Part shown: in pieces, positions 54,188-63,268 of the stretch | Layout of the letters: each line of letters opens with the position of its first letter | Numbering within the stretch: the first letter of the stretch is position 1 | Origin: Penaeicola halotolerans | Lineage (GTDB): Bacteria > Bacteroidota > Bacteroidia > Cytophagales > Cyclobacteriaceae | DNA: 64,000 bases | Assembly (NCBI RefSeq): GCF_016464625.1 | Contig: NZ_JAEAGO010000001.1 | Location: 496,001 to 560,000, forward strand | Direction of reading: 5' to 3' | Position numbers and translations under genes: made by a program | Notes under the pieces: model-generated | Database searches by the model: none | Seen by the model: the letters and a program-made list of their open reading frames with translations, nothing else | Told to the model about the DNA's origin: nothing

Positions 54188-55258
54188 TTATGATAGGGTA
54201 TAACTAATCAACCAGTAAAGTAGCGCACTACAAACAGCGGCTAAGGGTAAGGTAAGTATCCAAGAGAGGAGTATGTTTCTGATTACTTTCAAGTCAGCTT
54301 TTTTGGTCACAGTACCAATCCCAAATATAGAACCTACCGATACGTGGGTAGTAGATACAGGCAATCCATGAATACTTGCGGTAGTGACCAAGAGGCCCGT
54401 TATCAAATTGGCAGTAAATCCTTGCCCACTATTCATTGGAGTGATTTTCTTACTCATCATTTCACCTACCTTTTTAGCATTTAAGAGTCCTCCTAAGGCC
54501 ATGACTAAAGCAATCGCCAGCATACCCCATTTAATGTCTAAGACCTCAATGATCAGGAGTAAGCCCACTATCTTAGGGGTATCATTTAAGCCCCTAGCAA
54601 AGCTGACTACTCCTGCACTTAAAAAGTGAATAGTATCTAAGGCCTTTTGTAAGCTGATACCCAAAAAACTCCCTTGATAAGTCTCTACATAAACTGGTAA
54701 AGCCCCTTTTTTGAGAGGTAAAATACTACTTTCTAGCCGTAGCGTTTTTTCTTTAGTCAATCCAAAGAATAAGCTAAGCCTTTTGAAAAGAAGGTATGTG
54801 AGGAGGCTTAGCGCAGCAGCTGCCAGTGGACTCACGATCAAAGGCATGAGGAAGGTATTTCCCAATTTGGTGAAATTGAACTCCATCCCCACGGCTACTA
54901 ATCCACTTCCTAATAAAGCCCCTACTAAACCATGAGTAGTAGAGATCGGCATTCCTACTTTAGTTGCTATAAAAACCGTGATGGCCGCACTTAAAGCGAT
55001 AGAAATGGCAAACTCAGGTGTTTGAATCAAACTATCCGGTACAAGTCCTTTTCCTGAGAAATTTTTCACTAAAGCACTTGCCAAAAAGATGGCCGCTATA
55101 GAGCCTGACAGGGTAGTGATAGTCGCCCAGCCAATCGCCCCCTTATAACTAGTAGTGCCACTACCAAAAAGGGTTGCTACCCCCTTGAAGTTATCATTAG
55201 CACCATTGGTAAAGGCAAGAAAACAAGCGGCTATAAAAAGTAATAAAAGGAGACTCAT
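54188..55258 (-). CDS. pit: Inorganic phosphate transporter, PiT family
   Basis: 356 residues with about ten membrane helices. Low-affinity phosphate (as metal phosphate) symporter. Both inverted-repeat signatures are visible: FTNGANDNFKGVATLFGSGT near residue 17 and RGLNDTPKIVGLLLI in the second half, plus PISTTHGLVGALLGSG and PVSTTHVSVGSIFGIG. PiT genes often sit beside a PhoU-like DUF47 gene; none is here. Instead an Oar-type TonB receptor is 33 bases upstream on the same strand. Confidence 0.96.
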   Translation of the reverse strand: MSLLLLLFIAACFLAFTNGANDNFKGVATLFGSGTTSYKGAIGWATITTLSGSIAAIFLASALVKNFSGKGLVPDSLIQTPEFAISIALSAAITVFIATKVGMPISTTHGLVGALLGSGLVAVGMEFNFTKLGNTFLMPLIVSPLAAAALSLLTYLLFKRLSLFFGLTKEKTLRLESSILPLKKGALPVYVETYQGSFLGISLQKALDTIHFLSAGVVSFARGLNDTPKIVGLLLIIEVLDIKWGMLAIALVMALGGLLNAKKVGEMMSKKITPMNSGQGFTANLITGLLVTTASIHGLPVSTTHVSVGSIFGIGTVTKKADLKVIRNILLSWILTLPLAAVCSALLYWLISYTLS

Positions 55259-55291
55259 ATCGGATTTGTATTTAGCATCTGGTAGTGGTTA

Positions 55292-58200
55292 TTAAAAGGC
55301 GTACTTTAATCCTAACTGTCCCTGCCACCTAGAAGCAAGAGGATCTATCTGCCAAGGGGTACCACTGGGATCATTAAACTGGAATGTGGGTTGGTTAGCC
55401 ACTATTCCTTGAAATTCTAATAGGGAGAAACTGGAGTTTTCCAGATTTGGTACAAAATGCTGTTTGCCCCAGTTGCGATTAATCAGGTTTGTGAAATTGA
55501 AGATATCCAGAGAGAGCTCTAGTATATTGTCTTTCTTACCTAGGGTTTTTTGATAAGAAATGTTCAAGTCAACTGAGTGATTCCATGGAGTTCTTGCACC
55601 ATTCCTCTCAGCGTACTTTCCTCTATTTTTGCTTAAATACTGATCATTTTCGATATAAGCATCAAGCTGTTGCCATTGTTGTTCTGCACTTACCAGTACA
55701 TTGTTGTCATTGTCTCGGATAGGGACTAAGACGATATCCTCTCTTGATCCGGGGATAAAGACCAAGTCATTTCTAGAAGAGCCATCTCTGTTAATATCCC
55801 CGGCATATACAAAGGTAAATGGACTGCCAGATCTGCTATTGATAAAACCACCTAACTTCAAAAGCGAAGTTTTTAATGGAATTTTATAAAAGTGGTAGGA
55901 GACTATTTTATGTCGCAGGTCAAAATTGGAAAATGATAAATCTGGGTTATTGGCTACTATAGCTTGGTTCCATTCAAAGTTAGCGGCATGCGAGCTCCTC
56001 ACGGTACTGCTCACATCCTTACTCACCCCATAGGTATAGGCAAGGTGCCCATCATATCTTTTCTGAGACTTAGTGATACTGGCAGTCAACGAGTAGCGGT
56101 ATCCTCTGTTAGTGTTGGTAAGCAAGAATACATTCGTGAAATTTTCATTGATTTTAATGCTTTGATTGGAAGTCAGATAATAAGGGCGATTATCCGTACC
56201 AGCAAAGTTTCCTATTGAGTCTTTCCGGTTGATAGATTGGAATAGTAATCCTTGAAGTACTTTGCTGTATGTCGCCTCTATAGATATTCGGGTGTTTTTA
56301 TCTAGCTGCTTGTCGATAGCGATACTGCTCTTCCAGTCTTTGGGGAGGTTAAAGTCATTGTCTATCAGATTGATCTCTGCGATGTTGGAACCGGTGGTAG
56401 CGAAGTCGCTCACATCTCGGACTATAGGAGTAGGGGAAGTAGGTCTTACATCTACATTAAAATACCGCGTCCCTGAGATATAATTTGCATAGGCATACCA
56501 TAGAAAAGGCATGCGGCCATTGAATAGACCTGTACCACCTCTAATCACCAAGGATTTATCTGCCTTCAAGTCATAGGTAAAGCCAAACCTTGGATTTACT
56601 TGTGGTCGGGTAGTGATTTGATTAGTGAGGTCTGCAAATTCAGGAGTATCCCTTACTTCTTGACTAAGTGGAAATGTCGTAGTGGTATATTGAATGTCTG
56701 TTCTTAAGCCGATGATGACATTTAGCTTTTCTGAAAGCCTGATCTCATCTTGAAGGTATATCCCTCCTAAGAGCACATTGAAATCCGCAGAAGGAGTACG
56801 TTTATTCAAATCAAAATCATTGTTTTCAATATTATATACACCTCTGATACGTACAGGTCTATCATTGAATAGATCATCTACGGAGTTGTACTGCCAGCGA
56901 CCGTTGAAAGCAGTGAGAAATCGATATTCAATGGTATTAAACTCTAGAGAACCACCAAGCATGATAGCATGCTTTCCGCTGTAGTAGGAGAGGTTATTGG
57001 TGATCTGAGAGGTATTCAAGCTTGCACCATAGACTGCGGCTTCACGATAAGTTCCTGCAAAGATACGGTTGGTGGTATTGTAACTGATTTCTAAGTGTGG
57101 AAACACCTCTCCGTCATAGGTTCGCTCATCCTCTACATTAGTATTGGAGATAATGAGTTTATTATACCACTTGCTAGATAAGGTAGTTTTTAGCTCACTT
57201 ACGATGCTATAGTTCAAGGTTTTATGGCGGTAGCCTTGATTACCAAAATTGAATGAGTTAGTCGTCCATTCTAAATTATCAGCAAATCCATTGACAAGGT
57301 TTCCTCGCACGGTGAGGTTGTTGTTTTTATTGATATTGTAGTCAAAGCGCAAAAAGAACTTAGTACTCTGCATGGCAATGTTGCCGTTTTGAAATATCCC
57401 CGGATCATAGTTGTAGCGACTTTTGAGGGTATCACTAATTCCTTGGACAATTTCTAAAGGGATTTCCGAAGTGGATGAACCAGGAGCATTGAGAAGATTT
57501 TCGTTTCTGGAGGCAAACTCTACATTAGTAAAAAAGAACAGTTTGTTTTTAATGATAGGACCGCTGAAACTAATACCAGTTTGTATATCAGAAAAGTTGG
57601 TCGTCTCCTGTTTCTCTCCTGCAGCATAGCTTCCTATGAGGTTTTTGTCTTTTAAAAACCCATACACTTCTGTCTTAAAGGTATTTGTTCCATTTTTGGT
57701 GATCACATTGATACTAGCTCCTGTGAAGTTGCCGATACTGACATCAAAAGGCGTTTGTTTGACAGAAAGGTCTTTGATAGCACCAAAACCAATAGGTTGT
57801 GTACCTGCTAAACCACCTGGTGTGCCTGATGCCAGTGCACCTGATGCTCCGCTAGCAGGCTCTTGAAAGCCTAGTACATCATTGGTAGCACTTCCATCGA
57901 TGCTCAGGTTATTAAACCGGAAACTTGCACCACCAAATGAATTAAGGTTGGCTTCACTCAATACATTGGTGACGTCTTGAAGGCTTCTATTTTTAGTCGG
58001 TAAGCTACTGATAAGGTTCTCACTTATGGTCGCTTCATTGCCTATGGATTCACTTTTCTTCAGCAGTTCGTTAGTCCTAGCAGTGATGACTACCTCATCT
58101 AATGAAATCTCATCAGGTTGTAAGACAATGGAAAGTGAAGTGGTTTTACCTAAATTAACGGATACATTGGTCAGCCTTTCCGATTTGTATCCGATGAAAG

Positions 58201-58444
58201 TAACTGTAACTGTGTAATTATTGAAAGGCGGTAGTTGAGGGAGTATGAAATAGCCTGCTTCATTGCTTGTAGTTCTGTAGGAAATGCCTGTTTCCGTGTT
58301 GAGTGCGATGACATTGGCAAATGGAATAGTCTCACCAGTAGTTTCTTTGAGATTGCCAGACAGATTTCCTGTAGTCTCTTGAGATAAAGCGCTATGCGTC
58401 ATCAACAAAGTCAGTATCAAAATGACAAAGTAAAGTTTATTCAT
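55292..58444 (-). CDS. Oar-like TonB-dependent outer-membrane receptor
   Basis: 1050 residues. Signal peptide about 1-21, then a carboxypeptidase-regulatory-like domain (TGNLSGNLKETTGETIPFANVIAL, about 25-110), a divergent plug (LDEVVITARTNEL...FRFNNLSIDGSATNDVLG, DVSIGNFTGASINVITKNGTN) and a 22-strand barrel ending in Phe (GQLGLKYAF). The Oar subgroup lacks a partner SusD. Substrate is not predictable from sequence, but the next gene is pit, suggesting import of phosphate or a phosphate complex. Divergent from an ArsR-type regulator with 110 bases between. Confidence 0.95.
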   Translation of the reverse strand: MNKLYFVILILTLLMTHSALSQETTGNLSGNLKETTGETIPFANVIALNTETGISYRTTSNEAGYFILPQLPPFNNYTVTVTFIGYKSERLTNVSVNLGKTTSLSIVLQPDEISLDEVVITARTNELLKKSESIGNEATISENLISSLPTKNRSLQDVTNVLSEANLNSFGGASFRFNNLSIDGSATNDVLGFQEPASGASGALASGTPGGLAGTQPIGFGAIKDLSVKQTPFDVSIGNFTGASINVITKNGTNTFKTEVYGFLKDKNLIGSYAAGEKQETTNFSDIQTGISFSGPIIKNKLFFFTNVEFASRNENLLNAPGSSTSEIPLEIVQGISDTLKSRYNYDPGIFQNGNIAMQSTKFFLRFDYNINKNNNLTVRGNLVNGFADNLEWTTNSFNFGNQGYRHKTLNYSIVSELKTTLSSKWYNKLIISNTNVEDERTYDGEVFPHLEISYNTTNRIFAGTYREAAVYGASLNTSQITNNLSYYSGKHAIMLGGSLEFNTIEYRFLTAFNGRWQYNSVDDLFNDRPVRIRGVYNIENNDFDLNKRTPSADFNVLLGGIYLQDEIRLSEKLNVIIGLRTDIQYTTTTFPLSQEVRDTPEFADLTNQITTRPQVNPRFGFTYDLKADKSLVIRGGTGLFNGRMPFLWYAYANYISGTRYFNVDVRPTSPTPIVRDVSDFATTGSNIAEINLIDNDFNLPKDWKSSIAIDKQLDKNTRISIEATYSKVLQGLLFQSINRKDSIGNFAGTDNRPYYLTSNQSIKINENFTNVFLLTNTNRGYRYSLTASITKSQKRYDGHLAYTYGVSKDVSSTVRSSHAANFEWNQAIVANNPDLSFSNFDLRHKIVSYHFYKIPLKTSLLKLGGFINSRSGSPFTFVYAGDINRDGSSRNDLVFIPGSREDIVLVPIRDNDNNVLVSAEQQWQQLDAYIENDQYLSKNRGKYAERNGARTPWNHSVDLNISYQKTLGKKDNILELSLDIFNFTNLINRNWGKQHFVPNLENSSFSLLEFQGIVANQPTFQFNDPSGTPWQIDPLASRWQGQLGLKYAF

Positions 58445-58554
58445 TGTATGTTTACGATAAGTGTTGGCGGCTTAATTTTCCGAGCGCTTTATATACGATA
58501 CAAAAACGTCATTAAATCGGGAATAAAAGCATAGTCTATTATCGCATTTATACA

Positions 58555-58893
58555 ATGGCTAAAATTCAAAAAGACTTATTTTCAAAAAAAGATGTAGAGT
58601 ATGCAGCGCTGTCCAAGTGCTTAGCTCACCCTGCTAGATTGATGATCTTAGACATTTTGTCTAAACATAAAGACAGGACTTGCAAAGAGTTAGTATTTGA
58701 CATACCCTTGTCTCAATCTACTGTTTCCAAGCATTTAAATGATTTATTAGCTATTGGCTTGATCTGTCGTAAAGTCAGTGGAGCGCAGTCGCTATACACC
58801 CTCGAATGGAATAAGTTAACCCGATTTTTTGAATTGACTAATCGACTTTCTAAAGGTATGATGCCTCATCGTCCTAAGCGTAATTGTTGTTAG
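58555..58893 (+). CDS. ArsR-family winged-helix regulator
   Basis: 112 residues. ArsR-type winged helix: SKCLAHPARLMILDILSKHKDRTCKELVFDIPLSQSTVSKHLNDLLAIGLICRKVSGAQSLYTL. Potential thiols: Cys at SKCLAH, TCKEL, ICRK and a terminal RNCC. The classic ELCVCDL arsenic site is reduced to a single Cys (RTCKELV), so metal sensing is uncertain. Divergent from the TonB receptor-pit operon and the obvious candidate to control it. A short dyad ATAG-T-CTAT lies at about 58532-58540 in the shared region. Confidence 0.92.
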   Translation: MAKIQKDLFSKKDVEYAALSKCLAHPARLMILDILSKHKDRTCKELVFDIPLSQSTVSKHLNDLLAIGLICRKVSGAQSLYTLEWNKLTRFFELTNRLSKGMMPHRPKRNCC

Positions 58894-59015
58894 CCGCTTA
58901 AATATTTTAGGTAAAACAAGCTTTTAAGGCAGCTAATCTCCAGGTCAATTCCTTCTTTATGTGTATCTGAAAAGCATCAAAATTTTGCTAGATTTATCAA
59001 AAAAATAATGCGGAA

Positions 59016-59474
59016 ATGGAAAAGCTACAATTCAAAGAAAGCATATATGCACCTGCTCAAAAAGTGTATGAATTGATGCTAGGCCTCAAAGACAAGCGTA
59101 CTTATGAGTATTGGACAGCTGAGTTTAACCCTACTTCTACCTTTGAAGGGAGTTGGCAAAAGGATAGCAAAATCCACTTTATAGGCACAGATGAATCGGG
59201 CAAAAAAGGTGGGATGGTCTCTATGATAGAAGCACATCTACCTGCTGCTTTTGTCTCGATCAAGCATATAGGGTTTTTGGATGGGGATATAGAAGTGACT
59301 ACGGGTGAGCAAGTAGAAAAATGGGCTGGCGGTCATGAAAACTATTCCTTTGAGGAAAAAGGAGGCATCACTACAGTCACAGTAGACTTAGATACTATAG
59401 AAGATTATCTAGCTTACTTTCATGAAACCTACCCTAAAGCCTTGCTAAAGCTTAAAGAGCTTGCGGAGAAATAA
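59016..59474 (+). CDS. SRPBCC / AHSA1-type hydrophobic-ligand protein
   Basis: 152 residues. START-like fold: FKESIYAPAQKVYELMLGLKDKRTYEYWTAEFNPTSTFEGSWQKDSKIHFIG, MVSMIEAHLPAAFVSIKHIG, and a C-terminal helix (YPKALLKLKELAEK). Similar proteins are annotated as AHSA1-like or polyketide-cyclase-like; ligand unknown. It follows the ArsR gene by 120 bases; such pairs (ArsR with SRPBCC) are common in bacteria, which may be more than chance. Confidence 0.88.
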   Translation: MEKLQFKESIYAPAQKVYELMLGLKDKRTYEYWTAEFNPTSTFEGSWQKDSKIHFIGTDESGKKGGMVSMIEAHLPAAFVSIKHIGFLDGDIEVTTGEQVEKWAGGHENYSFEEKGGITTVTVDLDTIEDYLAYFHETYPKALLKLKELAEK

Positions 59475-59539
59475 TGATAGATTAAGTAATATTTTTTTAA
59501 CTTATCTATTAACACGTACAAACCACCAAATCACCTTAT

Positions 59540-60457
59540 ATGAAAGTATTCTTTTTCCTTATTTGCTGTGCGATAAGCTTTAACTCATTTGCGCAGATCA
59601 ATCCCACAGACTCTACAGTTCAAGTCATTGCTTATTGGGATCTAAATGAACAACAAACCTATGCTGTAACCCTTGATAAAATCAGAATTAAAGACTGTGA
59701 TACACTTTCTAGTGAAAGAATTTCCTATATGATTGACATGAAAGTCATCGATTCTACAGCAAATAGTTATTTAGTGGAGTGTATTTATCGTGATTTAAAG
59801 TCTGATAATAATGACCAATTGTTGAAAGATTTAAGGATGATAGCGGAACAGGTTAGAGTAGTAGTCAAAACAGACGAGCTGGGAATGATAGAAGGAGTTG
59901 AGAATTGGAAAGAGGTGAGGGATTTTTTTGGAAAAAGTGTACAAATGATTAAGGAAAAGTATAAAGATGTTCCCAGAGTAGATAAAATTGTCAAACAAAC
60001 ATCTAGTATGTTCATGACTAAAGCGGGAGTAGAAAACGCTTCTATACAAGATATACAGCAAATGCTCACTTTTCATGGAGCTCAGTATAAGCTAGGTGAA
60101 ATGTTAGAGATATCTCTTTATACTCCCAATAATTATAATCCTAATGAGCCTTTTGACACCGAAGGCATAGTATTATTAGATGAGATAAATTTTGAAGACT
60201 ATCATTTTGTGATGCGATCAAATCTTGAAGTTGACTCTGAACAGCTAACAAATGCTACGAAGCAATACCTTACGGAAATGGCTAAATCTTTAAAAGTACC
60301 CGCACCTAATTTTGATCAGGTAAAGGCACTTACCAATGTGACAAATATTGCTTCTAGGATTCATGAAACTGGATGGATAATGTACAGCATCTTGACTAAA
60401 GAGGTGCGTGCAGAAGGTGAGGTCCAAATAGAGGAAAGAATCATTGAGTTGATGTAA
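59540..60457 (+). CDS. Exported protein of unknown function
   Basis: 305 residues; signal peptide MKVFFFLICCAISFNSFAQ. Mature part is mixed alpha/beta with an initial beta strand region (VQVIAYWDLNEQQTYAVTLDKIRIKD...SYMIDMKVIDSTANSYLVECIY) and a helical middle (FFGKSVQMIKEKYKDVPRVDKIVKQT). No catalytic motif recognised. First gene of a plus-strand group with two membrane proteins (48-base gap). Confidence 0.78.
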   Translation: MKVFFFLICCAISFNSFAQINPTDSTVQVIAYWDLNEQQTYAVTLDKIRIKDCDTLSSERISYMIDMKVIDSTANSYLVECIYRDLKSDNNDQLLKDLRMIAEQVRVVVKTDELGMIEGVENWKEVRDFFGKSVQMIKEKYKDVPRVDKIVKQTSSMFMTKAGVENASIQDIQQMLTFHGAQYKLGEMLEISLYTPNNYNPNEPFDTEGIVLLDEINFEDYHFVMRSNLEVDSEQLTNATKQYLTEMAKSLKVPAPNFDQVKALTNVTNIASRIHETGWIMYSILTKEVRAEGEVQIEERIIELM

Positions 60458-60505
60458 GAAAAAACCATTTTGATAAAAATTGAATACTAACCCCAACCTT
60501 ATAAC

Positions 60506-61123
60506 ATGAAACTAATAGATCGCTTTTTAAAGGCCAAACACTGGCAGCTGTTCATACCACTTTTTGGTATACCAATCATATTCCAGTTTTATATGACGTC
60601 TATGATATTTGCTAGCATCAATCAAACTCAACCCGATCCTTCTGTAGTGTTTAGTATCATGGGCTTTTTTCCAATAGTGATGCTACTGGTGATGGGAGTG
60701 CTTTTTACCTGGATATGGTCTGTAGGCATAGGGCTTCAAGATAAAATCCCCTCTACTGTAAAGATGAAAACGAAAAAGTTTAAAATCTTCTTTTTCATTC
60801 CCGTTGGCTACCTTTTAATGTTCATACTAGGTATGACTGTCTTTTTTAGCAACATGCCAAGTCTTTTAGAACATACCGACCCAACTGATTTTAGCTTAAT
60901 TTTCAGTTTATGGATCATTATATTTCCATTACACTTCTTTGCGATATTTTGTATTTTCTATTGTATGTATTTTGTAGCGAAGACACTTAAGACAGTGGAG
61001 CTACAAAGGGCTACTACTTTTTCTGACTTTGTAGGAGAATTTTTCTTGATTTGGTTCTATGCAATAGGTGTTTGGATCCTCCAGCCAAAGATCAATAAGA
61101 TGGTAGAAAACCAACCTCAGTAA
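60506..61123 (+). CDS. Polytopic membrane protein, unknown
   Basis: 205 residues; about five membrane helices (around 14-38, 46-72, 90-112, 126-158, 175-195). Conserved-looking end: DFVGEFFLIWFYAIGVWILQPKINKMVE, a pattern I have seen in unassigned bacteroidotal membrane proteins. The next gene's ATG follows the stop with no gap, so the two are translated together. Confidence 0.78.
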   Translation: MKLIDRFLKAKHWQLFIPLFGIPIIFQFYMTSMIFASINQTQPDPSVVFSIMGFFPIVMLLVMGVLFTWIWSVGIGLQDKIPSTVKMKTKKFKIFFFIPVGYLLMFILGMTVFFSNMPSLLEHTDPTDFSLIFSLWIIIFPLHFFAIFCIFYCMYFVAKTLKTVELQRATTFSDFVGEFFLIWFYAIGVWILQPKINKMVENQPQ

Positions 61124-62308
61124 ATGTCCAACATTCATTTTGCAAAGGGTAAAATATCTGTTCACGCAATAGGGAAACAGCGTTTTTGGATAGGAATAGC
61201 AGTAGGTTTTATATCAGCTATTGCTATTTCTTTATTTTTCAATTACTCTAGAGAGGCTATTAGAGTTCAATCAATTCTCTATGGAGACCTTTTGATTCTA
61301 GAAAAGCAAGAGAGACTCTTTTTTGATTATTTCTTCTCATTGCTGGCTTCTGTATTGGGACTTTGTATGACGATCTGGATATGGCTTCAAAGTAAAAAGC
61401 ATACAAGGAAAAAGGAGAGTCTATTTAAGGGTTTATCTATCACTAATTCAAGCTTAATTTTTTGGGTTATTCTGATGATGGTCTCCCGTTTTGGCTCAAT
61501 ATTTCCTATAATTTTAATGGGTCTTCAAGGGATAGAAAACTATTTAGATGGTTTGAAAGAGTTTTGGATATTGCTGCTGCTACTCCCATTAATGACTTTT
61601 CTCCAAAGTTGGCAGACGGTGAGATTGGTTTATCAAACAAGGTGGTGGATAGTTTTATCTTTCATTTGCTGTGTAATTCTCAGTGTAGTACTTCAAAAAA
61701 TAACCGCTGTCAATCAGGAAAAGGTCAACAAAGTATATTTCCAAAAGTTAGAGAATGAATTTTCTAATATTGATGAGCAAGTGAAGTTTGCCAAAGAAGC
61801 ATATTACCTTGTTTTTGATCCTCAAACGATCAAGGTCTTAAAAATGCAGAGAACAGTAAGTTCCTTAGATCAAATTGATAAAGTGAAGAAGGCATTTTCA
61901 AGTGATAGACTCGTTTCTTTAGATACTATTCTGCTACAAAAGATGATACTTAGAAACTTCAAAGAAGCTAGAAGATATAATCATTGGGAAGAGGACGCAG
62001 ATGTTTGGATGTATGCTACACCTAAGAACATACGACATCAGCTCAACTTATATAACGAAAATGCGGTTGAAACTAAAGAATTGTTTGCAGTACTTCATGA
62101 AATCATTTCTACAGTCAACACTCCCAAGATACCTTGGGATTCCATGAATAGATATTCCGCGCTAGACAAGAGAAGAAGCTATTGGGATTTCAATAGTGAT
62201 GCGAAAGCCTTGATTCAACAATTGATAGATGTAAGAAAAGAATTAGTGGCAAATAGTAAGTACCATGACTTATCTAAAGATTTAGAAGAGATAAAAGTTC
62301 AAGATTAG
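61124..62308 (+). CDS. Membrane protein with C-terminal soluble domain, unknown
   Basis: 394 residues. About five membrane helices in the first half (around 22-42, 66-90, 112-135, 148-163, 176-192), then a 195-residue Lys/Glu-rich helical domain (VNKVYFQKLENEFSNIDEQVKFAKEAYYLVFD...). No family recognised. Directly abuts the preceding gene. The soluble part could be cytosolic or periplasmic; topology is not clear. Confidence 0.75.
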   Translation: MSNIHFAKGKISVHAIGKQRFWIGIAVGFISAIAISLFFNYSREAIRVQSILYGDLLILEKQERLFFDYFFSLLASVLGLCMTIWIWLQSKKHTRKKESLFKGLSITNSSLIFWVILMMVSRFGSIFPIILMGLQGIENYLDGLKEFWILLLLLPLMTFLQSWQTVRLVYQTRWWIVLSFICCVILSVVLQKITAVNQEKVNKVYFQKLENEFSNIDEQVKFAKEAYYLVFDPQTIKVLKMQRTVSSLDQIDKVKKAFSSDRLVSLDTILLQKMILRNFKEARRYNHWEEDADVWMYATPKNIRHQLNLYNENAVETKELFAVLHEIISTVNTPKIPWDSMNRYSALDKRRSYWDFNSDAKALIQQLIDVRKELVANSKYHDLSKDLEEIKVQD

Positions 62309-62452
62309 AAATTATTAAAAACTTGAAACTAAAGTAGATAATATCTTCCTTCTGAATTCGTCTTATTCACCACATCTCTACATACAAGCGGCATTTGATT
62401 GGCTATGAAAATTTGTCTCCCCAAAAGGCATCAAAATCTGCTAATATTCTCC

Positions 62453-62460
62453 TAATTTTG
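62453..62460 (+). promoter_or_regulatory. Candidate -7 element (TAATTTTG) before the YkuD_2 gene
   Basis: TAATTTTG followed by TG, 28 bases before the ATG; no clear -33 TTG. The start codon is preceded by GGGGAG, an unusual Shine-Dalgarno-like run in this AT-rich setting. Confidence 0.4.
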
Positions 62461-62488
62461 TGAAAATCAATGTTTTAAAAAAGGGGAG

Positions 62489-63268
62489 ATGTTATTGCGG
62501 TCATGTATCATAAGCTTTTTACTCTGGGCATTTTTGCCATCCTACTTGGTACATAGCAAGGTGGAAAGTACTGCGATGACCGCTGCTAAAAAGGAAGAGA
62601 AGCTAGCAGCATACATGCGCATGGTTTATGACCAACTTGAAGTGCTGAATGACAAACCTGATTTTCTTGTTTTTCAAAAGGCCTTGAGTGGTTTTTTGCA
62701 GTTGAGCCACGCTGATCAGATTGAAAACAAGCTGTTAACTATCATTGATTTTTCTTTGCCTTCCACACAAGAGCGTCTTTGGATCATAGACATGACTAGC
62801 CAAGCGATCATTTATCAATCATACGTAGCACATGGGCAACAGAGTGGGGGACTTTATGCAGAGCATTTTTCTAATAAGCCCAATTCCCATCAAAGCAGCC
62901 TTGGTTTTTATATCACAGGTGAGCCCTATCAAGGCAAGCATGGACTCTCACTGAGACTAGACGGTCTGGAAGCTGGTATCAATGACAAAGCACGCGAAAG
63001 AGCCATCGTGATCCATAGTGCAGACTATGTGAGTCAAACTTTCATAGAGCAGCATGGTAGATTAGGTAGAAGTCACGGCTGTCCAGCCATTCCAAAAGAA
63101 GCCCATGAAAAGATCATCCAACAGATCGCTGGGAAATCTTGCTTGTACATCTATCATGATTCGCCTGCTTATCACGCTCAGTCGCAAGTGCAGCTATCCA
63201 GTCAAGTGCTGAATGCTATGATCATAGAACTCATACCAACTACTGATCTCCCCAATCAACTTAATTAG
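62489..63268 (+). CDS. Murein L,D-transpeptidase catalytic-domain protein (YkuD_2)
   Basis: 259 residues with an N-terminal signal (CIISFLLWAFLPSYLVHS). The catalytic segment is IVIHSADYVSQTFIEQHGRLGRSHGCPAIP, with His and Cys of the L,D-transpeptidase site; GLYAEHFSNKPNSHQSSLGFYITG precedes it, as in YkuD_2 proteins. Predicted to make 3-3 cross-links or attach proteins to peptidoglycan, or act as a carboxypeptidase. Its 3' end overlaps the convergent Ldt gene by eight bases. Confidence 0.9.
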   Translation: MLLRSCIISFLLWAFLPSYLVHSKVESTAMTAAKKEEKLAAYMRMVYDQLEVLNDKPDFLVFQKALSGFLQLSHADQIENKLLTIIDFSLPSTQERLWIIDMTSQAIIYQSYVAHGQQSGGLYAEHFSNKPNSHQSSLGFYITGEPYQGKHGLSLRLDGLEAGINDKARERAIVIHSADYVSQTFIEQHGRLGRSHGCPAIPKEAHEKIIQQIAGKSCLYIYHDSPAYHAQSQVQLSSQVLNAMIIELIPTTDLPNQLN

